DNA of 64,000 nt from Asaia bogorensis (GCA_945901855.1 CAMDLT010000008.1:40743-104742); one strand, 5' to 3'; shown: positions 34,769 to 44,386, counted from the first letter of the stretch. The notes: a model not told the origin generated them from the letters alone. Numbers and translations: made by a program.

Positions 34769-35983
34769 ATGCGCAAGGGCGAGTATGTCTTCACCAGCGA
34801 ATCCGTTTCCGAAGGCCATCCCGACAAGGTGTCGGACCGCATCTCGGATGCCGTCGTCGACGCGTTTCTGGGCCTCGATCCGTACGCGCGCGTCGCGTGC
34901 GAAACGCTGGTCACGACCAACCGCATCGTGATCGCGGGCGAAGTTCGCCTCGACGCCAAAAAGTGCGGCGCCAAGGCGCCGATGCTCAAGGGCGGCAAGG
35001 TCAACAAGGCCGTGATCGAAAAGCTCGCGCGCGAAGCGGTGCGCGAAATCGGCTACGAGCAAAAGGGCTTCCACTGGAAGAAGGCCAAGGTGCAGGTCCA
35101 TCTGCACGGCCAGTCGGCCGACATTGCCATGGGCGTCGATGCCGCTGGCAACAAGGACGAAGGCGCCGGCGACCAGGGCATCATGTTCGGCTACGCGACC
35201 AACGAAACGCCCGAACTGATGCCCGCACCCTTGCAGTACGCGCACAACATTCTGCGCTTGATGGCCGAAGCGCGCCATTCGGGCAAAGAAAAATATCTCG
35301 AGCCCGACGCCAAGAGCCAGGTCACGCTGCGCTATGTCGACGGCAAGCCGGTCGAAGCGACGGCGATCGTCGTCTCGACCCAGCACTCGCCCAAGGTCGA
35401 CCAGGACGACGTGCGCGAAATCGTGCGTCCCTACGTTCAGGCCGTGCTGCCCAAGGGCTGGAAGATTCCCGAAAAAGAGTTCTACGTGAATCCGACCGGC
35501 AACTTCGTCATCGGCGGTCCGGACGGCGATTGCGGCCTCACGGGCCGCAAGATCATCGTCGACACCTACGGTGGTGCTTCGCCACACGGCGGCGGCGCGT
35601 TCTCGGGCAAGGATCCGACCAAGGTCGACCGCTCGGCCGCCTATGTCGCGCGTTATCTTGCCAAGAACGTCGTGGCGGCGGGTCTGGCCGACCGCTGCAC
35701 GATCCAGCTCTCTTACGCGATCGGCGTGGCGAAGCCCTTGTCGGTGTATGTGAACACCGACAACACGGGCACGGCCGACGAAGAAAAGCTCGCCAAGGTG
35801 CTGCAGGATCTGGTGAACCTGACGCCGCGCGGCATTCGCGAGCATCTGGGCCTCAACAAGGCGATCTATCGCCGCACCTCGTCCTACGGCCATTTCGGCC
35901 GTGCGCCCGAGAAAGACGGCGGCTTTTCGTGGGAAAAGACCGATCTGGTCAAGGACCTGCGCAAGGCGTTTGGCGCGCGTTGA
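34769..35983 (+). CDS. metK: S-adenosylmethionine synthetase
   Basis: 404 residues, ATG at 34769 with GGAGGA six bases upstream. Signatures: [32 protein letters not shown] (methionine/ATP loop), [19 protein letters not shown] and [14 protein letters not shown]. It makes SAM from methionine and ATP in the cytoplasm. The length is typical for the alphaproteobacterial form. Its stop overlaps the presumed trmB start (TTGA), yet a strong terminator-like hairpin follows 25 bases later. Confidence 0.97.
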   Translation: MRKGEYVFTSESVSEGHPDKVSDRISDAVVDAFLGLDPYARVACETLVTTNRIVIAGEVRLDAKKCGAKAPMLKGGKVNKAVIEKLAREAVREIGYEQKGFHWKKAKVQVHLHGQSADIAMGVDAAGNKDEGAGDQGIMFGYATNETPELMPAPLQYAHNILRLMAEARHSGKEKYLEPDAKSQVTLRYVDGKPVEATAIVVSTQHSPKVDQDDVREIVRPYVQAVLPKGWKIPEKEFYVNPTGNFVIGGPDGDCGLTGRKIIVDTYGGASPHGGGAFSGKDPTKVDRSAAYVARYLAKNVVAAGLADRCTIQLSYAIGVAKPLSVYVNTDNTGTADEEKLAKVLQDLVNLTPRGIREHLGLNKAIYRRTSSYGHFGRAPEKDGGFSWEKTDLVKDLRKAFGAR

Positions 35984-36699
35984 GCGCGCCGGTCGATCGC
36001 GAAACGGAAAAGGCGCCGGGCGAACCCCGGCGCCTTTTGCATTCCTATGGCCGCCGCCATGGGCGCAAGCTGAAGCCGAGCCAGCAAGGGCTGATCGACC
36101 AAGCCTTGCCGGCGTATGAAATCCACGCCGACTGCACGTTCGACCTTCCGGCCGTGTTCGGGTTTGCGCCGCGCGCTTTGTGGTTCGAAATCGGCTTTGG
36201 CGGCGGCGAACATCTGGCCCACCAAGCCGCCAACAATCCGGACGTGGCGCTGATCGGCGCCGAGCCGTTCGAAAACGGCGTCGTTGCGGCCGTGCGGCAT
36301 TTGGAACAGCGCGGCCTCAAAAACGTGCGGCTCTATCGCGGCGATGCGCGCGATCTGTTCGCATCGCTGCCCGCAGCCGCACTCGAAAAACTTTTTGTCC
36401 TGCATCCCGATCCGTGGCCCAAGCAACGCCATCACAAGCGCCGTTTGATCCAGCAGCCGTTTCTGGACGAAGCGGCGCGCTTGCTGGTGCCGGGGGGCGA
36501 GCTGCGCTTGGCGACCGACGACGAGCCCTATCTTTTGTGGATGCTCGAGCGTGTGCCGCTGCATCCGGCATTTGAATGGCGCGCGCGCACCGCCGACGAT
36601 TGGCGCCTCTATCCGCCGGACGCGATCGAAACGCGCTACGCCGCCAAAGCGCGCGCCGAGGGCCGCAAACCGACCATGCTGCGATTCGGGCGACGCTAA
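35980..36699 (+). CDS. trmB: tRNA (guanine-N7-)-methyltransferase TrmB
   Basis: 239 residues if TTG 35980 is used; a second in-frame TTG at 36036 would begin [19 protein letters not shown]. Family relatives commonly have a short N-tail before the YGRRxGR motif, so either is possible. SAM motif: [17 protein letters not shown]. TrmB signature: [18 protein letters not shown]. It forms m7G46 in tRNA. Its first 20 codons contain a perfect 13-bp stem (36008-36038). It is convergent with tyrA, overlapping by four bases. Confidence 0.93.
   Translation: MSAPVDRETEKAPGEPRRLLHSYGRRHGRKLKPSQQGLIDQALPAYEIHADCTFDLPAVFGFAPRALWFEIGFGGGEHLAHQAANNPDVALIGAEPFENGVVAAVRHLEQRGLKNVRLYRGDARDLFASLPAAALEKLFVLHPDPWPKQRHHKRRLIQQPFLDEAARLLVPGGELRLATDDEPYLLWMLERVPLHPAFEWRARTADDWRLYPPDAIETRYAAKARAEGRKPTMLRFGRR
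36008..36038 (+). terminator. Terminator-like hairpin after metK, inside the 5' end of trmB
   Basis: AAAAGGCGCCGGG pairs perfectly with CCCGGCGCCTTTT over 13 bp, loop CGAAC, then GC. It starts 25 bases after the metK stop. The T-run is part of the stem, so termination may be partial, letting some transcripts continue into trmB. Confidence 0.7.
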
Positions 36700-37592
36700 C
36701 CCTGCTTCGCTGCGACCACGCTGCGGCGGATGCGGCGCGCTTTGGTGAACAAGCGCTCCAGCGTGTCGCCTTCGTCGTGGCGAATGGCTTTTTGCATCAG
36801 CGCAATATCTTCGTAAAGACGGCCCAGCATTTCGAGCACGGCGTCTTTGTTGGCGAGGAAAATGTCGCGCCACATCACGGGGTCGGAGGCGGCGACGCGC
36901 GTAAAATCGCGAAAGCCCGAGGCCGAATAGCGGATGACTTCGGCGCGCAGCGTGGATTCAAGATCGCTTGCGGTGTTGACGATCGTGTAGGCGATCAGAT
37001 GCGGCACGTGGCTGGTGATCGCCAGCACGCGGTCGTGATGGTCGGGCGCCATGACGGCGACGCGGCTGCCAAGACGCGCCCACAGAGCTTCGACCTTCGC
37101 CACCGCCGTGCGCGCAGCGCCCGCAGGCGGCGTTACGATGCACCAACGCCCGTCGAACAATTCGGCGAACCCCGCTTCGGGTCCCGAATTTTCGGTGCCG
37201 GCGATGGGGTGGGCGGGCACAAGGTGGCAGCCGCGCGGCACATGCGGTGCCAATTGATCGAGGGCCGCGCGCTTGACCGAACCCGCATCGGTCAGGATCG
37301 CGCCCTTTTTCAGATGCGGGCCGATGGCGCGCCCAAGGGCGGCATAGGTCGACATGGGCGTGGCAACCAGCACCATGTCGGCCTCGGCCACGGCCGCTTG
37401 CGGCGACGCTACGACCGCGTCGGCCAGCTTCAGGCGTTTGATCGTGCGGCGCGCGGCCGCACTTTTGTCGTAAGCGACAATGCGCCCCACCGCGCCCGCG
37501 CGTTTGCACGCCCGCGCGATCGACGAGCCGATCAGCCCGAAGCCGATGATGGCGAGCGTGCCGACGACCGGTTTTGGCGCGGGCGGCTTCAT
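36696..37592 (-). CDS. tyrA: Prephenate/arogenate dehydrogenase
   Basis: 298 residues, ATG at 37592, coupled to hisC (ATGA). The NAD(P) Rossmann motif is LAIIGFGLIGSSIARACKRA; MVLVATPMSTYAAL, ILTDAGSVKRAAL, HLVPAHPIAGTENSGPEAGF and DHHDRVLAITSHVPHLIAYT are the TyrA signatures. It oxidatively decarboxylates prephenate or arogenate toward tyrosine. No ACT domain, so feedback control would need another subunit or is absent. Confidence 0.94.
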   Translation of the reverse strand: MKPPAPKPVVGTLAIIGFGLIGSSIARACKRAGAVGRIVAYDKSAAARRTIKRLKLADAVVASPQAAVAEADMVLVATPMSTYAALGRAIGPHLKKGAILTDAGSVKRAALDQLAPHVPRGCHLVPAHPIAGTENSGPEAGFAELFDGRWCIVTPPAGAARTAVAKVEALWARLGSRVAVMAPDHHDRVLAITSHVPHLIAYTIVNTASDLESTLRAEVIRYSASGFRDFTRVAASDPVMWRDIFLANKDAVLEMLGRLYEDIALMQKAIRHDEGDTLERLFTKARRIRRSVVAAKQG

Positions 37593-38671
37593 TTCATGAA
37601 ATCCGCAAGGGCCGAAACGACCGCGCGCATTTCGGCTTCGGTGCCGATGGTGAAGCGCAGAAAGTCCGGCAGGCCGTAATTGGCAACCGACCGCGGAATG
37701 ATCGCGCGCGCCATCAAAAAATCGTTGGCCGCGGCAGCGCTGCGCGCGGCGGGAAACTTGACCAGCACAAAGTTCCCGACCGAGGGCAGCGGCTCAAGCC
37801 CGAGCTTTTTGCATTCCCCCGCAAACCAGGGCAGCCAAACATCGTTGTGCGCCCGCACGCGATCTTGGAACGCCGTGTCTTCGAGCGCGGCGACGCCCGC
37901 CGCCATGGCGCTGGCGCCCACATTGAAGGGCCCGCGCACGCGGTTCAAAACGTCGGCAATGCCGGGCGGGAAATAGCCCCAGCCCAGCCGCATGCCGCCC
38001 AGCGCAAACATTTTGGAAAACGTGCGCAGCATGACCGTGTTGTCGCCCGCATCGACGATCTCGGTCCCGGCCGAATAATCGTTCTGGCTGACATATTCGG
38101 CATAGGCCGCGTCGATCACCAGCAGCGTGTGCGGCGGCAGGCCCGCGCGCAGACGCTTGATGTCGTCGCTGCTGACGTAGGTGCCGGTCGGGTTGTTGGG
38201 GTTGGCAAGGAAACAGATTTTTGTTTTCGGCCCCGCTTTGGCAATCAGCGCGTCGATATCGGTCTTGTAGCCGGTTTCGAGCGCGGTGACGGGCGTTGCC
38301 CCCGCCGTATGCGCCGCGATCGGATACATGACGAAGCCGTATTGGCTGTAGAGCACCTCGTCGCCCGGCCCCGCATAGGATTTGACCAGCAGCGCGATCA
38401 ATTCGTCGGAGCCAGCGCCGCACACGATGCGCGCAGGATCGAGCCCAAAATGCTTGCCAAGCGCCGTGCGGAGGGCGGTCGCACTGCCGTCGGGATAGCG
38501 ATGCATGTCGGCGGCCGCCTTGGCGGCGGCTTCAATGGCCTTGGGCGAGGGGCCCAACGCGCCCTCGTTCGACGACAGCTTGATCGGTTTGGCCGCGCCG
38601 GCCGCGCTCGATTTGCCGCCCACATAGGGCGTAATTTCCAGAATGCCGGGGCGCGGAACGGGGGCGCTCAT
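37589..38671 (-). CDS. hisC: Histidinol-phosphate/aromatic aminotransferase
   Basis: 360 residues, ATG at 38671. PLP fold type I: SSNEGALGPSPKAIEAA at the N-terminus, FLANPNNPTGTYVSSDD, the aspartate in LLVIDAAYAEYV and the PLP lysine in TFSKMFALGGMRLGWGY. HisC enzymes act on histidinol phosphate and often also on phenylpyruvate or hydroxyphenylpyruvate. Being coupled on both sides to chorismate mutase and tyrA, it likely serves the final step of tyrosine/phenylalanine synthesis here. Confidence 0.93.
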   Translation of the reverse strand: MSAPVPRPGILEITPYVGGKSSAAGAAKPIKLSSNEGALGPSPKAIEAAAKAAADMHRYPDGSATALRTALGKHFGLDPARIVCGAGSDELIALLVKSYAGPGDEVLYSQYGFVMYPIAAHTAGATPVTALETGYKTDIDALIAKAGPKTKICFLANPNNPTGTYVSSDDIKRLRAGLPPHTLLVIDAAYAEYVSQNDYSAGTEIVDAGDNTVMLRTFSKMFALGGMRLGWGYFPPGIADVLNRVRGPFNVGASAMAAGVAALEDTAFQDRVRAHNDVWLPWFAGECKKLGLEPLPSVGNFVLVKFPAARSAAAANDFLMARAIIPRSVANYGLPDFLRFTIGTEAEMRAVVSALADFMK

Positions 38672-39549
38672 GCGCGGACTCCTTTGGACGAGGGCTCGGA
38701 TGCGAGGCCCAGCGGCACGCCGTAGCCGCCCGCAACGACGGCGCGCAGGCCGTTGGCAGCGAGCGCCGCCATGCGCGCGTCTGCCGAACCGACATAGGTC
38801 TCGTTGACAACCAAGAACAGCGGCTGGCCCGCGACCGCCATCTCGGCAATGATGCCGATCGGCGCAAAACCCGCATTGACCAAAAGTTGGATCAGCTTGG
38901 CGCGGCTGGCCTGGATCTCGGCCGCAACGATCAGCAGGCCGCGATCGGCGCCCGATTCCTCGAACGGCTGGCGGCCCACGACAAACGCGCCGGGCTGGGT
39001 TTCCTGGCCGTCCACCGGCAAGCGGGCCAGCACTTGCAGCCCCGTCGGCGACAGATTGCGCCACCAATTGAGTTCGGGCGCGTCTTCGGGGACCGGCAGC
39101 AACGCAAGCTGGGCGCGCGCATCGTCGAGCCTGGCGATGGCTTGCGCTGGCGAGCTTGCGGGCAGCAGCGGCGTCGCTTGCCCGTAATGGCGCCGTGCCA
39201 ACCCCATCAGCGACCCGCCGGCGGAACTGGCATTGGCATTGGCGTTCGAATCCCAGACGGCGATCGAAAAAGTCCCTTGCAGGCGCGTAAAACTGGTCAT
39301 GATGTCGCGCCATATCCGCACGACCAGGCCGGGCGGCAGCGGGCCTTGGATGCGCGCGACCAACCGGCGCAGGATCGCCAATTCGCGCCCCGGCCGCACG
39401 AGTTTGGCGTTGGGGCCTTCGGCGGCGTTTTTGGCGGCGCGCACGTCTTCCATCGCGCGCGCGCGCTCCATCAGCAGATCGAGCAGACGTTCGTCGATCG
39501 AGTCGAGGCGCCGACGCAGATCGGCAAGCGTTGCGGGTGATTGCGACAT
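38668..39549 (-). CDS. AroQ chorismate mutase with degenerate prephenate-dehydratase-like and ACT-like extension
   Basis: 293 residues, ATG at 39549. Residues 1-90 form the AroQ helical mutase: LADLRRRLDSIDERLLDLLM, then RARAMEDVRAAKN and ELAILRRLV. The rest looks like the remainder of a P-protein: residues about 92-195 (LQGTFSIAVWDS, LARRHYGQATPLLPASSP, ALLPVPEDAPELNWW) follow a prephenate dehydratase pattern but lack its Thr-Arg-Phe catalytic motif. Residues 205-270 (GLLIVAAEIQASRAKLIQLL and the following NAGFAPIGII) resemble an ACT regulatory domain. So it converts chorismate to prephenate and may sense an amino acid; dehydratase activity seems lost. The domain reading beyond AroQ is my inference. 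Confidence 0.85.
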   Translation of the reverse strand: MSQSPATLADLRRRLDSIDERLLDLLMERARAMEDVRAAKNAAEGPNAKLVRPGRELAILRRLVARIQGPLPPGLVVRIWRDIMTSFTRLQGTFSIAVWDSNANANASSAGGSLMGLARRHYGQATPLLPASSPAQAIARLDDARAQLALLPVPEDAPELNWWRNLSPTGLQVLARLPVDGQETQPGAFVVGRQPFEESGADRGLLIVAAEIQASRAKLIQLLVNAGFAPIGIIAEMAVAGQPLFLVVNETYVGSADARMAALAANGLRAVVAGGYGVPLGLASEPSSKGVRA

Positions 39550-39604
39550 TGGATGCGCTCAGCCATAGCCCAGGGCAAGCGACGGGCGCAAGACCAATGG
39601 ACAC

Positions 39605-40846
39605 TTGAATCCGCTCGACGCTTGGCCCATCGTGCGCCCGGATCCAACCCCCAACGGCCGTCGCAAAATTTTGAGCGTCAATCCCTCGATCGTTGCCGTC
39701 GATACGGCCGCTGCGGATTTTCCGGGCAAACGGTTTGTCGTGCCGGCGAGCGCGCCTTTGCGCCTCGATTCGGGCATCGAACTTGGACCGGTGACGATCG
39801 CCTACCAGACTTACGGCACGCTCAATGCCGACCGCTCGAACGCGGTGCTGGTCTGCCATGCGCTGACCGGCGACCATTTTGTCGCCAACCGTCATCCCGT
39901 GACCGGCAAGCCCGGCTGGTGGGAGGCGATCGTCGGCCCCGGCAAACTGCTCGATACCGAGCGTTATTTCGTGATCTGCACGAATGTCTTGGGCGGCTGC
40001 ATGGGGACGACGGGCCCCAAAGACATCGATCCTTCGACCGGCCAGCCTTACGGGCTCGGTTTTCCAGTCATCACGATCGGCGACATGGTGAAGGCGCAGG
40101 CGCGCCTGATCGACCATCTGAACATCGACAAACTTTTTTGCGTCATCGGCGGTTCGATGGGCGGCATGCAGGTGCTGGAATGGGCTTCGGCCTATCCCGA
40201 GCGCGTGTTTGCCGCGATCCCGGTCGCCACGTCCTATCGCCATTCGGCGCAGAACATCGCGTTCCACGAAGTCGGCCGCCAGGCGATCATGGCTGATCCG
40301 CAATGGACGGGCGGCGCCTACCAAAATGCCGGTACCATGCCGCAGCGCGGCTTGGCGGTTGCGCGCATGGCCGCCCACATCACCTACCTGTCGGAAACGG
40401 CCTTGCATCGCAAATTCGGCCGCAAGTTGCAGGACCGCGCGCAGCTCTCCTACGGCTTCGATGCCGATTTCCAGGTCGAAAGCTATTTGCGCCATCAAGG
40501 CTCGACTTTCGTCGATCGCTTCGATGCCAATTCGTATCTCTACATCACGCGCGCCATGGATTATTTCGATCTGCAGGCCGAACATGGCGGCAGCCTGGCC
40601 GAAGCGTTCACGGGCACCAAGACGCGCTTTTGCGTCGTCAGCTTCACGTCGGACTGGCTGTTCCCGACGTCGGAAAGCCGGGCGCTCGTGCACGCGCTCA
40701 ATGCGGCGGCGGCCAACGTGTCGTTTGTCGAAATCGTTTCGGACAAGGGCCACGACGCGTTTTTGCTCGACGAGCCCGAATTCCATGCGGTGCTCGGCGG
40801 TTTCCTCAACGGGGCGGCCGAACATCGCGGGCTCCGATTCAAATGA
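39605..40846 (+). CDS. metX: Homoserine O-acetyltransferase MetX
   Basis: Up to 413 residues. The start is uncertain: TTG 39605, GTG 39632 and TTG 39671 are all in frame, no ATG is available, and conservation begins near [19 protein letters not shown]. Alpha/beta hydrolase fold: nucleophile Ser in [14 protein letters not shown], Asp in [12 protein letters not shown], His in [29 protein letters not shown] is the family signature. It O-acylates homoserine for methionine synthesis. It is followed by the usual partner metW with an ATGA overlap. I find no SAM-II-like element upstream. Confidence 0.94.
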   Translation: MNPLDAWPIVRPDPTPNGRRKILSVNPSIVAVDTAAADFPGKRFVVPASAPLRLDSGIELGPVTIAYQTYGTLNADRSNAVLVCHALTGDHFVANRHPVTGKPGWWEAIVGPGKLLDTERYFVICTNVLGGCMGTTGPKDIDPSTGQPYGLGFPVITIGDMVKAQARLIDHLNIDKLFCVIGGSMGGMQVLEWASAYPERVFAAIPVATSYRHSAQNIAFHEVGRQAIMADPQWTGGAYQNAGTMPQRGLAVARMAAHITYLSETALHRKFGRKLQDRAQLSYGFDADFQVESYLRHQGSTFVDRFDANSYLYITRAMDYFDLQAEHGGSLAEAFTGTKTRFCVVSFTSDWLFPTSESRALVHALNAAAANVSFVEIVSDKGHDAFLLDEPEFHAVLGGFLNGAAEHRGLRFK

Positions 40847-41493
40847 ACAGCGTGTTGCCGTTGGCGGCCCAGTCGCGCCCGCGCGCCTCGATCCGCGTCG
40901 ATCTTCGGGCGATCGCGGAGATGATCGCGCCCGGCAGCCGCGTGCTGGATATCGGCTGCGGCGACGGCGCGTTGCTCGACTATCTGGCGCACGAAAAAAA
41001 CGTCGATGCGCGCGGCATCGAAATCAGCCAGGCAGGCGTGAACGCGTGCGTGGCGCAGGGCCTGTCGGTCGTGCAGGGCGATGCCGACACCGACCTCAAA
41101 GACTATCCCACGCGCGGTTTTGACTACGCCATTCTCTCGCAGACGCTGCAAGCGACGTGGGACCCCAAGGCCGTGCTCGAACATTTGGTGCGCATCTCAA
41201 GGCGCGCGATCGTCTCGTTCCCCAATTTCGGCGTGTGGCATGTACGCTTGCGTTTGCTGTTTGGCGGCAAAATGCCGGTGACCGGCGCGCTTGCCTCCAA
41301 ATGGTACGAAACGCCGAATATCCATCTCTGCACGCTCGACGATTTTGTCGAATTGTGCCGCGCGCTGAACGTGACGATCGAGCAGGCCATGGTGCTCGAC
41401 GCGGCCGGGCAGCCCAAGGGCCTGCAAGCGCCGGGGCGCCTCGCCAATCTGCTGGGCGAGCAGGGCCTGTTCGTGCTGACGCGCGAAGGCTGA
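40843..41493 (+). CDS. metW: Methionine biosynthesis protein MetW
   Basis: 216 residues. SAM-methyltransferase-like fold: [62 protein letters not shown] and [20 protein letters not shown]. MetW works with MetX in homoserine acylation in proteobacteria. Coupled to metX. Confidence 0.94.
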   Translation: MNSVLPLAAQSRPRASIRVDLRAIAEMIAPGSRVLDIGCGDGALLDYLAHEKNVDARGIEISQAGVNACVAQGLSVVQGDADTDLKDYPTRGFDYAILSQTLQATWDPKAVLEHLVRISRRAIVSFPNFGVWHVRLRLLFGGKMPVTGALASKWYETPNIHLCTLDDFVELCRALNVTIEQAMVLDAAGQPKGLQAPGRLANLLGEQGLFVLTREG

Positions 41494-41504
41494 GCCCGGC
41501 CTGC

Positions 41505-42404
41505 ATGTTCGACCCGACCTGGATCTGGATTCCCGCAACCATGCTGGCGGCTGCGGCGCAAACCGCGCGCAATGCCATGCAGCGCCATTTGACCCAAACG
41601 CTCGGCACCGTGGGCGCCACGCATGTGCGCTTTCTTTACGGATTTCCGTTCGCGCTGGCGATGCTCGGGCTCGCCTGCGCGCTTGCCGGGCGCCTGCCGC
41701 CAACCGTGGACGGGCACGCGCTTGCCTGGATTGCCGCCGGCGCGTTCGCGCAAATTCTGGCGACAGCGGGCATGCTGGCGGCGATGCAGACGCAGGCGTT
41801 TGCCGTCTCGATCGCCTTCACCAAGACCGAGCCCGTCCAGGTTGCAATCTTTGCCGCCCTCGTCCTTGGCGAGCCGGTCGGCATGGCGGGCGGCCTCGCC
41901 ATTTTGATCGCCACGGCCGGCGTGCTGGTGCTGTCGGGCAATCCCTTTGCGGGCGCCGGAAAAAACTGGCGCGCGGCTGTTTACGGCGTCGGCGCGGGCG
42001 GCTTCTTCGCGCTGTCGGCCGTGTGCTATCGCGGCGGCATTCTGGAACTCGATGCGCCGTTTTGGCTTGCAGCCCTCGCAGCGCTCGCGATCGCGTTGGG
42101 CTTGCAGGCGACGGCGCTGTCGGCGTTTTTGGCGTGGCACGATATGGCGGTACTGCGCCGCGTTGCGGCCGCATGGCGTTTGTCGCTGTTTGCGGGCGCC
42201 ATGGGGGCGCTTGCGTCGGCGGGCTGGTTCACGGCCTTTTCGCTGGCCTCGGCCGCGCTCGTGCGCACGCTCGGGCTGGTCGAGATGCTGTACGCGTATT
42301 TTGTCGGCCGCCGCGTTTTTGCCCAGCGCGTGCAGATGCGCGAGGCGGTCGGACTCGTGCTGATCGTTGCGGGCGTGGGGCTTTTGCTGGCGCTTGGCGC
42401 CTAG
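41505..42404 (+). CDS. DMT-superfamily transporter (EamA type)
   Basis: 299 residues, ATG at 41505, eleven bases after metW. About ten membrane spans in two homologous halves; the EamA-like stretches are FTKTEPVQVAIFAALVLGEP and LVRTLGLVEMLYAYFVGRRV. Some relatives export amino acids or metabolites; the solute is unknown. It lies in the metX-metW unit and is convergent with the TPR lipoprotein gene, six bases apart. Confidence 0.87.
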   Translation: MFDPTWIWIPATMLAAAAQTARNAMQRHLTQTLGTVGATHVRFLYGFPFALAMLGLACALAGRLPPTVDGHALAWIAAGAFAQILATAGMLAAMQTQAFAVSIAFTKTEPVQVAIFAALVLGEPVGMAGGLAILIATAGVLVLSGNPFAGAGKNWRAAVYGVGAGGFFALSAVCYRGGILELDAPFWLAALAALAIALGLQATALSAFLAWHDMAVLRRVAAAWRLSLFAGAMGALASAGWFTAFSLASAALVRTLGLVEMLYAYFVGRRVFAQRVQMREAVGLVLIVAGVGLLLALGA

Positions 42405-42410
42405 GCCGGA

Positions 42411-44159
42411 TCAGCGCGTGGGCGCCAGCGGCGGCAATCCGCCGCGCAGCTTCTTTTCGATGTCGCGTTTCAGATCGGGCTCGGGCTCGTTTTCGAGCGC
42501 GCGCCGCCACTGGAACGTCGCTTCGAGCTGGCGGCCCACGCGCCACAGCCCGTCGCCCAAATGGTCGAGCACGGTGGCATCTTGGGGCAGCAGCTCGACC
42601 GCGCGCTCGAGCAGCGGCACCGCCTCCTCGAAACGCCCGAGGCGGAAATACGCCCACGCCAACGAGTCGACGATATGGCCCGAATTGGGGAGCTGCTCGA
42701 CCGCGCGCTTCAGCATGCGTTCGGCCTCGACGATGTTGAGGCCCTTGTCGACCCAGGTATAGGCCAGATAGTTTAGCACGTCGGGCTGGTCGGGCTGCAA
42801 CTCCAGCGCGCGCTTGAAATGCTGCTCGGCGGCGGGCCAGTTTTTGGCGCGCTCGAAGGCGATGCCGCGCACGTAGAAGATCGACCAGTGGCGCGCTTCG
42901 GGCACGCCCAAGCGCGCGATGGCGCGCCCGTAAGCGGCGGCGGATTCGACAAAGCGTTCTTTCTCGCGCAGCGCGTTGCCCATCGTCACCAGCGGTTCGA
43001 TGCGGTCGGTGCGCTCGCTCGCGAGCTGGTCGAGCAGGCGCACCGCGCCGTCGGTGTCGCCGCTCTCGTGCCGGTTTTCCGCGATGCGCAGCCGCGCCGC
43101 ATAGCCGTAGGGCGAGGCGGGATCGACCTGCATATAAAGCGCGTCCGCGTCGGCGCGCTGGTCGAGCTGGTCCAGAATGTCGCCCGCCGTTGCCAGCGCC
43201 GCGGCATCGCGCGGGTTCAGATAGACCGCCATGCGCGCATAGGCGAGGGCCAAGCCGATCGTATTTTCCTGCCGGAAACTTGCGGCGAGATTGGCAAGCG
43301 CCTCGGCCGCGCCGGCAATGCCGTTGGACACCGGCGCTGCGGGGGCGGCAGCGGGTGCACCGCCCCCGGCCGTGCGCGCGAGGCCCGCCCGGATGACGGG
43401 CGAATCGCCGAGCGCCCCGCGCATGCGCAGATAAAGTGCCCGCGCTTCGCCTGCCCGGCCGCGCCGTTCGAGAAATCCGCCCAGCGCCTCGACCAGACGC
43501 GGCGGCGCGCCGCCGTCGCCATCGAGCGCGCGCCGAAAATAGTCTTCGGCATCGGGGAATCGCCCGGCCATCTCGGCGATCAGACCGGCATGGTAGTCGT
43601 GCATCGAGCGGAAGCCCTGCACCTCCTGCACCGGGCGCAGCGCGTTGAGCGCCGCGGCGGGCCGCCCCAACGCCATGTCGATCCACGCCAGCATCAACGG
43701 ATGGACCAGCCGATTGACCCCCTGGATCGGCAGGCGCACAAGGCGCGCGCGCGCTTCTTCAAGCCGGTCGGCGCGCATTTCCACGACCGCCAAGGTCAGA
43801 TGGCCCGGCGCGTAGTCGGGATCGATCGCGACAAGCTGCGCTGCGATCTTGGCGGCATCTTCCAGACGCCCGGCCTCGACCAAGATCGGGTGGGCGCGGG
43901 CCAAAAACTCGCGATTGTTCGGCGCCGCCTCAAGCGCCTTGAGGGCGAACTCGCCGGCTGCCGCCACATCGCGACGGCGTTGCGCGTGCTGGCTGGCAAG
44001 GAAGCTGCCGGAGGCCGTATTGGCGATCGAATCGGGTTGGATTGCGGCCGGCCTGAATTCGCTTGGAATCTGCGCGCATCCGCCCATCGCGCCGGCGCCA
44101 AGCAATCCGGTCGCCAAGCCGACGGCAATCCGGGTTCGCGCACGCTTCATCGTCGGCAT
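42411..44159 (-). CDS. Large TPR lipoprotein
   Basis: 582 residues from ATG 44159, with GGAAG eight bases ahead (a TTG at 44174 and an ATG at 44150 are alternatives). N-terminal signal KRARTRIAVGLATGLLGAG ends in a lipobox-like MGGC, so probably lipid-anchored. At least ten tetratricopeptide repeats fill the rest, clearest near the C-terminus (AEQHFKRALELQPDQPDVLN, SGHIVDSLAWAYFRLGRFEE, DATVLDHLGDGLWRVGRQLE). No catalytic domain. Likely an envelope scaffold, of the kind often found with secretion or peptidoglycan machineries; the partner is unknown. Divergent from the rimP operon. Confidence 0.85.
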   Translation of the reverse strand: MPTMKRARTRIAVGLATGLLGAGAMGGCAQIPSEFRPAAIQPDSIANTASGSFLASQHAQRRRDVAAAGEFALKALEAAPNNREFLARAHPILVEAGRLEDAAKIAAQLVAIDPDYAPGHLTLAVVEMRADRLEEARARLVRLPIQGVNRLVHPLMLAWIDMALGRPAAALNALRPVQEVQGFRSMHDYHAGLIAEMAGRFPDAEDYFRRALDGDGGAPPRLVEALGGFLERRGRAGEARALYLRMRGALGDSPVIRAGLARTAGGGAPAAAPAAPVSNGIAGAAEALANLAASFRQENTIGLALAYARMAVYLNPRDAAALATAGDILDQLDQRADADALYMQVDPASPYGYAARLRIAENRHESGDTDGAVRLLDQLASERTDRIEPLVTMGNALREKERFVESAAAYGRAIARLGVPEARHWSIFYVRGIAFERAKNWPAAEQHFKRALELQPDQPDVLNYLAYTWVDKGLNIVEAERMLKRAVEQLPNSGHIVDSLAWAYFRLGRFEEAVPLLERAVELLPQDATVLDHLGDGLWRVGRQLEATFQWRRALENEPEPDLKRDIEKKLRGGLPPLAPTR

Positions 44160-44313
44160 CTGTCTGGCTTCCAAATCTTCAGGTTTTCGCGAATCGCGAC
44201 CTGTCTTGGGAACTTAGCGCGTCTGTCGGGGGCTTCCAATGGCCGTTCCGTGAAAGCCCAAAAAAGGAAAGGTTCCCTCGGAATTCGCGGAATGCCGGGG
44301 TTTCTGGGAAAAC

Positions 44314-44341
44314 TTGATTCGGACGCAGAAATGCGTATATT
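44314..44341 (+). promoter_or_regulatory. Sigma-70 promoter of the rimP-nusA-ylxR-infB operon
   Basis: TTGATT (44314-44319), a 16-base spacer and TATATT (44336-44341). Transcription should start near 44349, giving a leader of about 75 bases. This is one of the clearest promoters in the window. Confidence 0.7.
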
Positions 44342-44360
44342 GCGCGCTTCATAGCGTCCG
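44320..44360. repeat. Inverted repeat spanning the rimP promoter -10 region
   Basis: CGGACGC (44320-44326) and GCGTCCG (44354-44360) are perfect complements separated by 27 bases that contain the -10 hexamer and the predicted start point. It may be an operator for a dimeric regulator. Confidence 0.45.
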
Positions 44361-44386
44361 ATGTTTGGTTTGGACGAACGTTAAAC

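Noticed and set aside
39550-39670. SAM-II riboswitch ahead of metX
   Set aside because: Searched by eye for the conserved pseudoknot pieces; none found in the short divergent gap.
37589-40825. Apparent 1078-codon minus-strand protein ending as HisC
   Set aside because: The part upstream of 38671 is antisense to metX and the AroQ gene and out of frame with the latter; HisC begins at 38671 with the family N-terminus.
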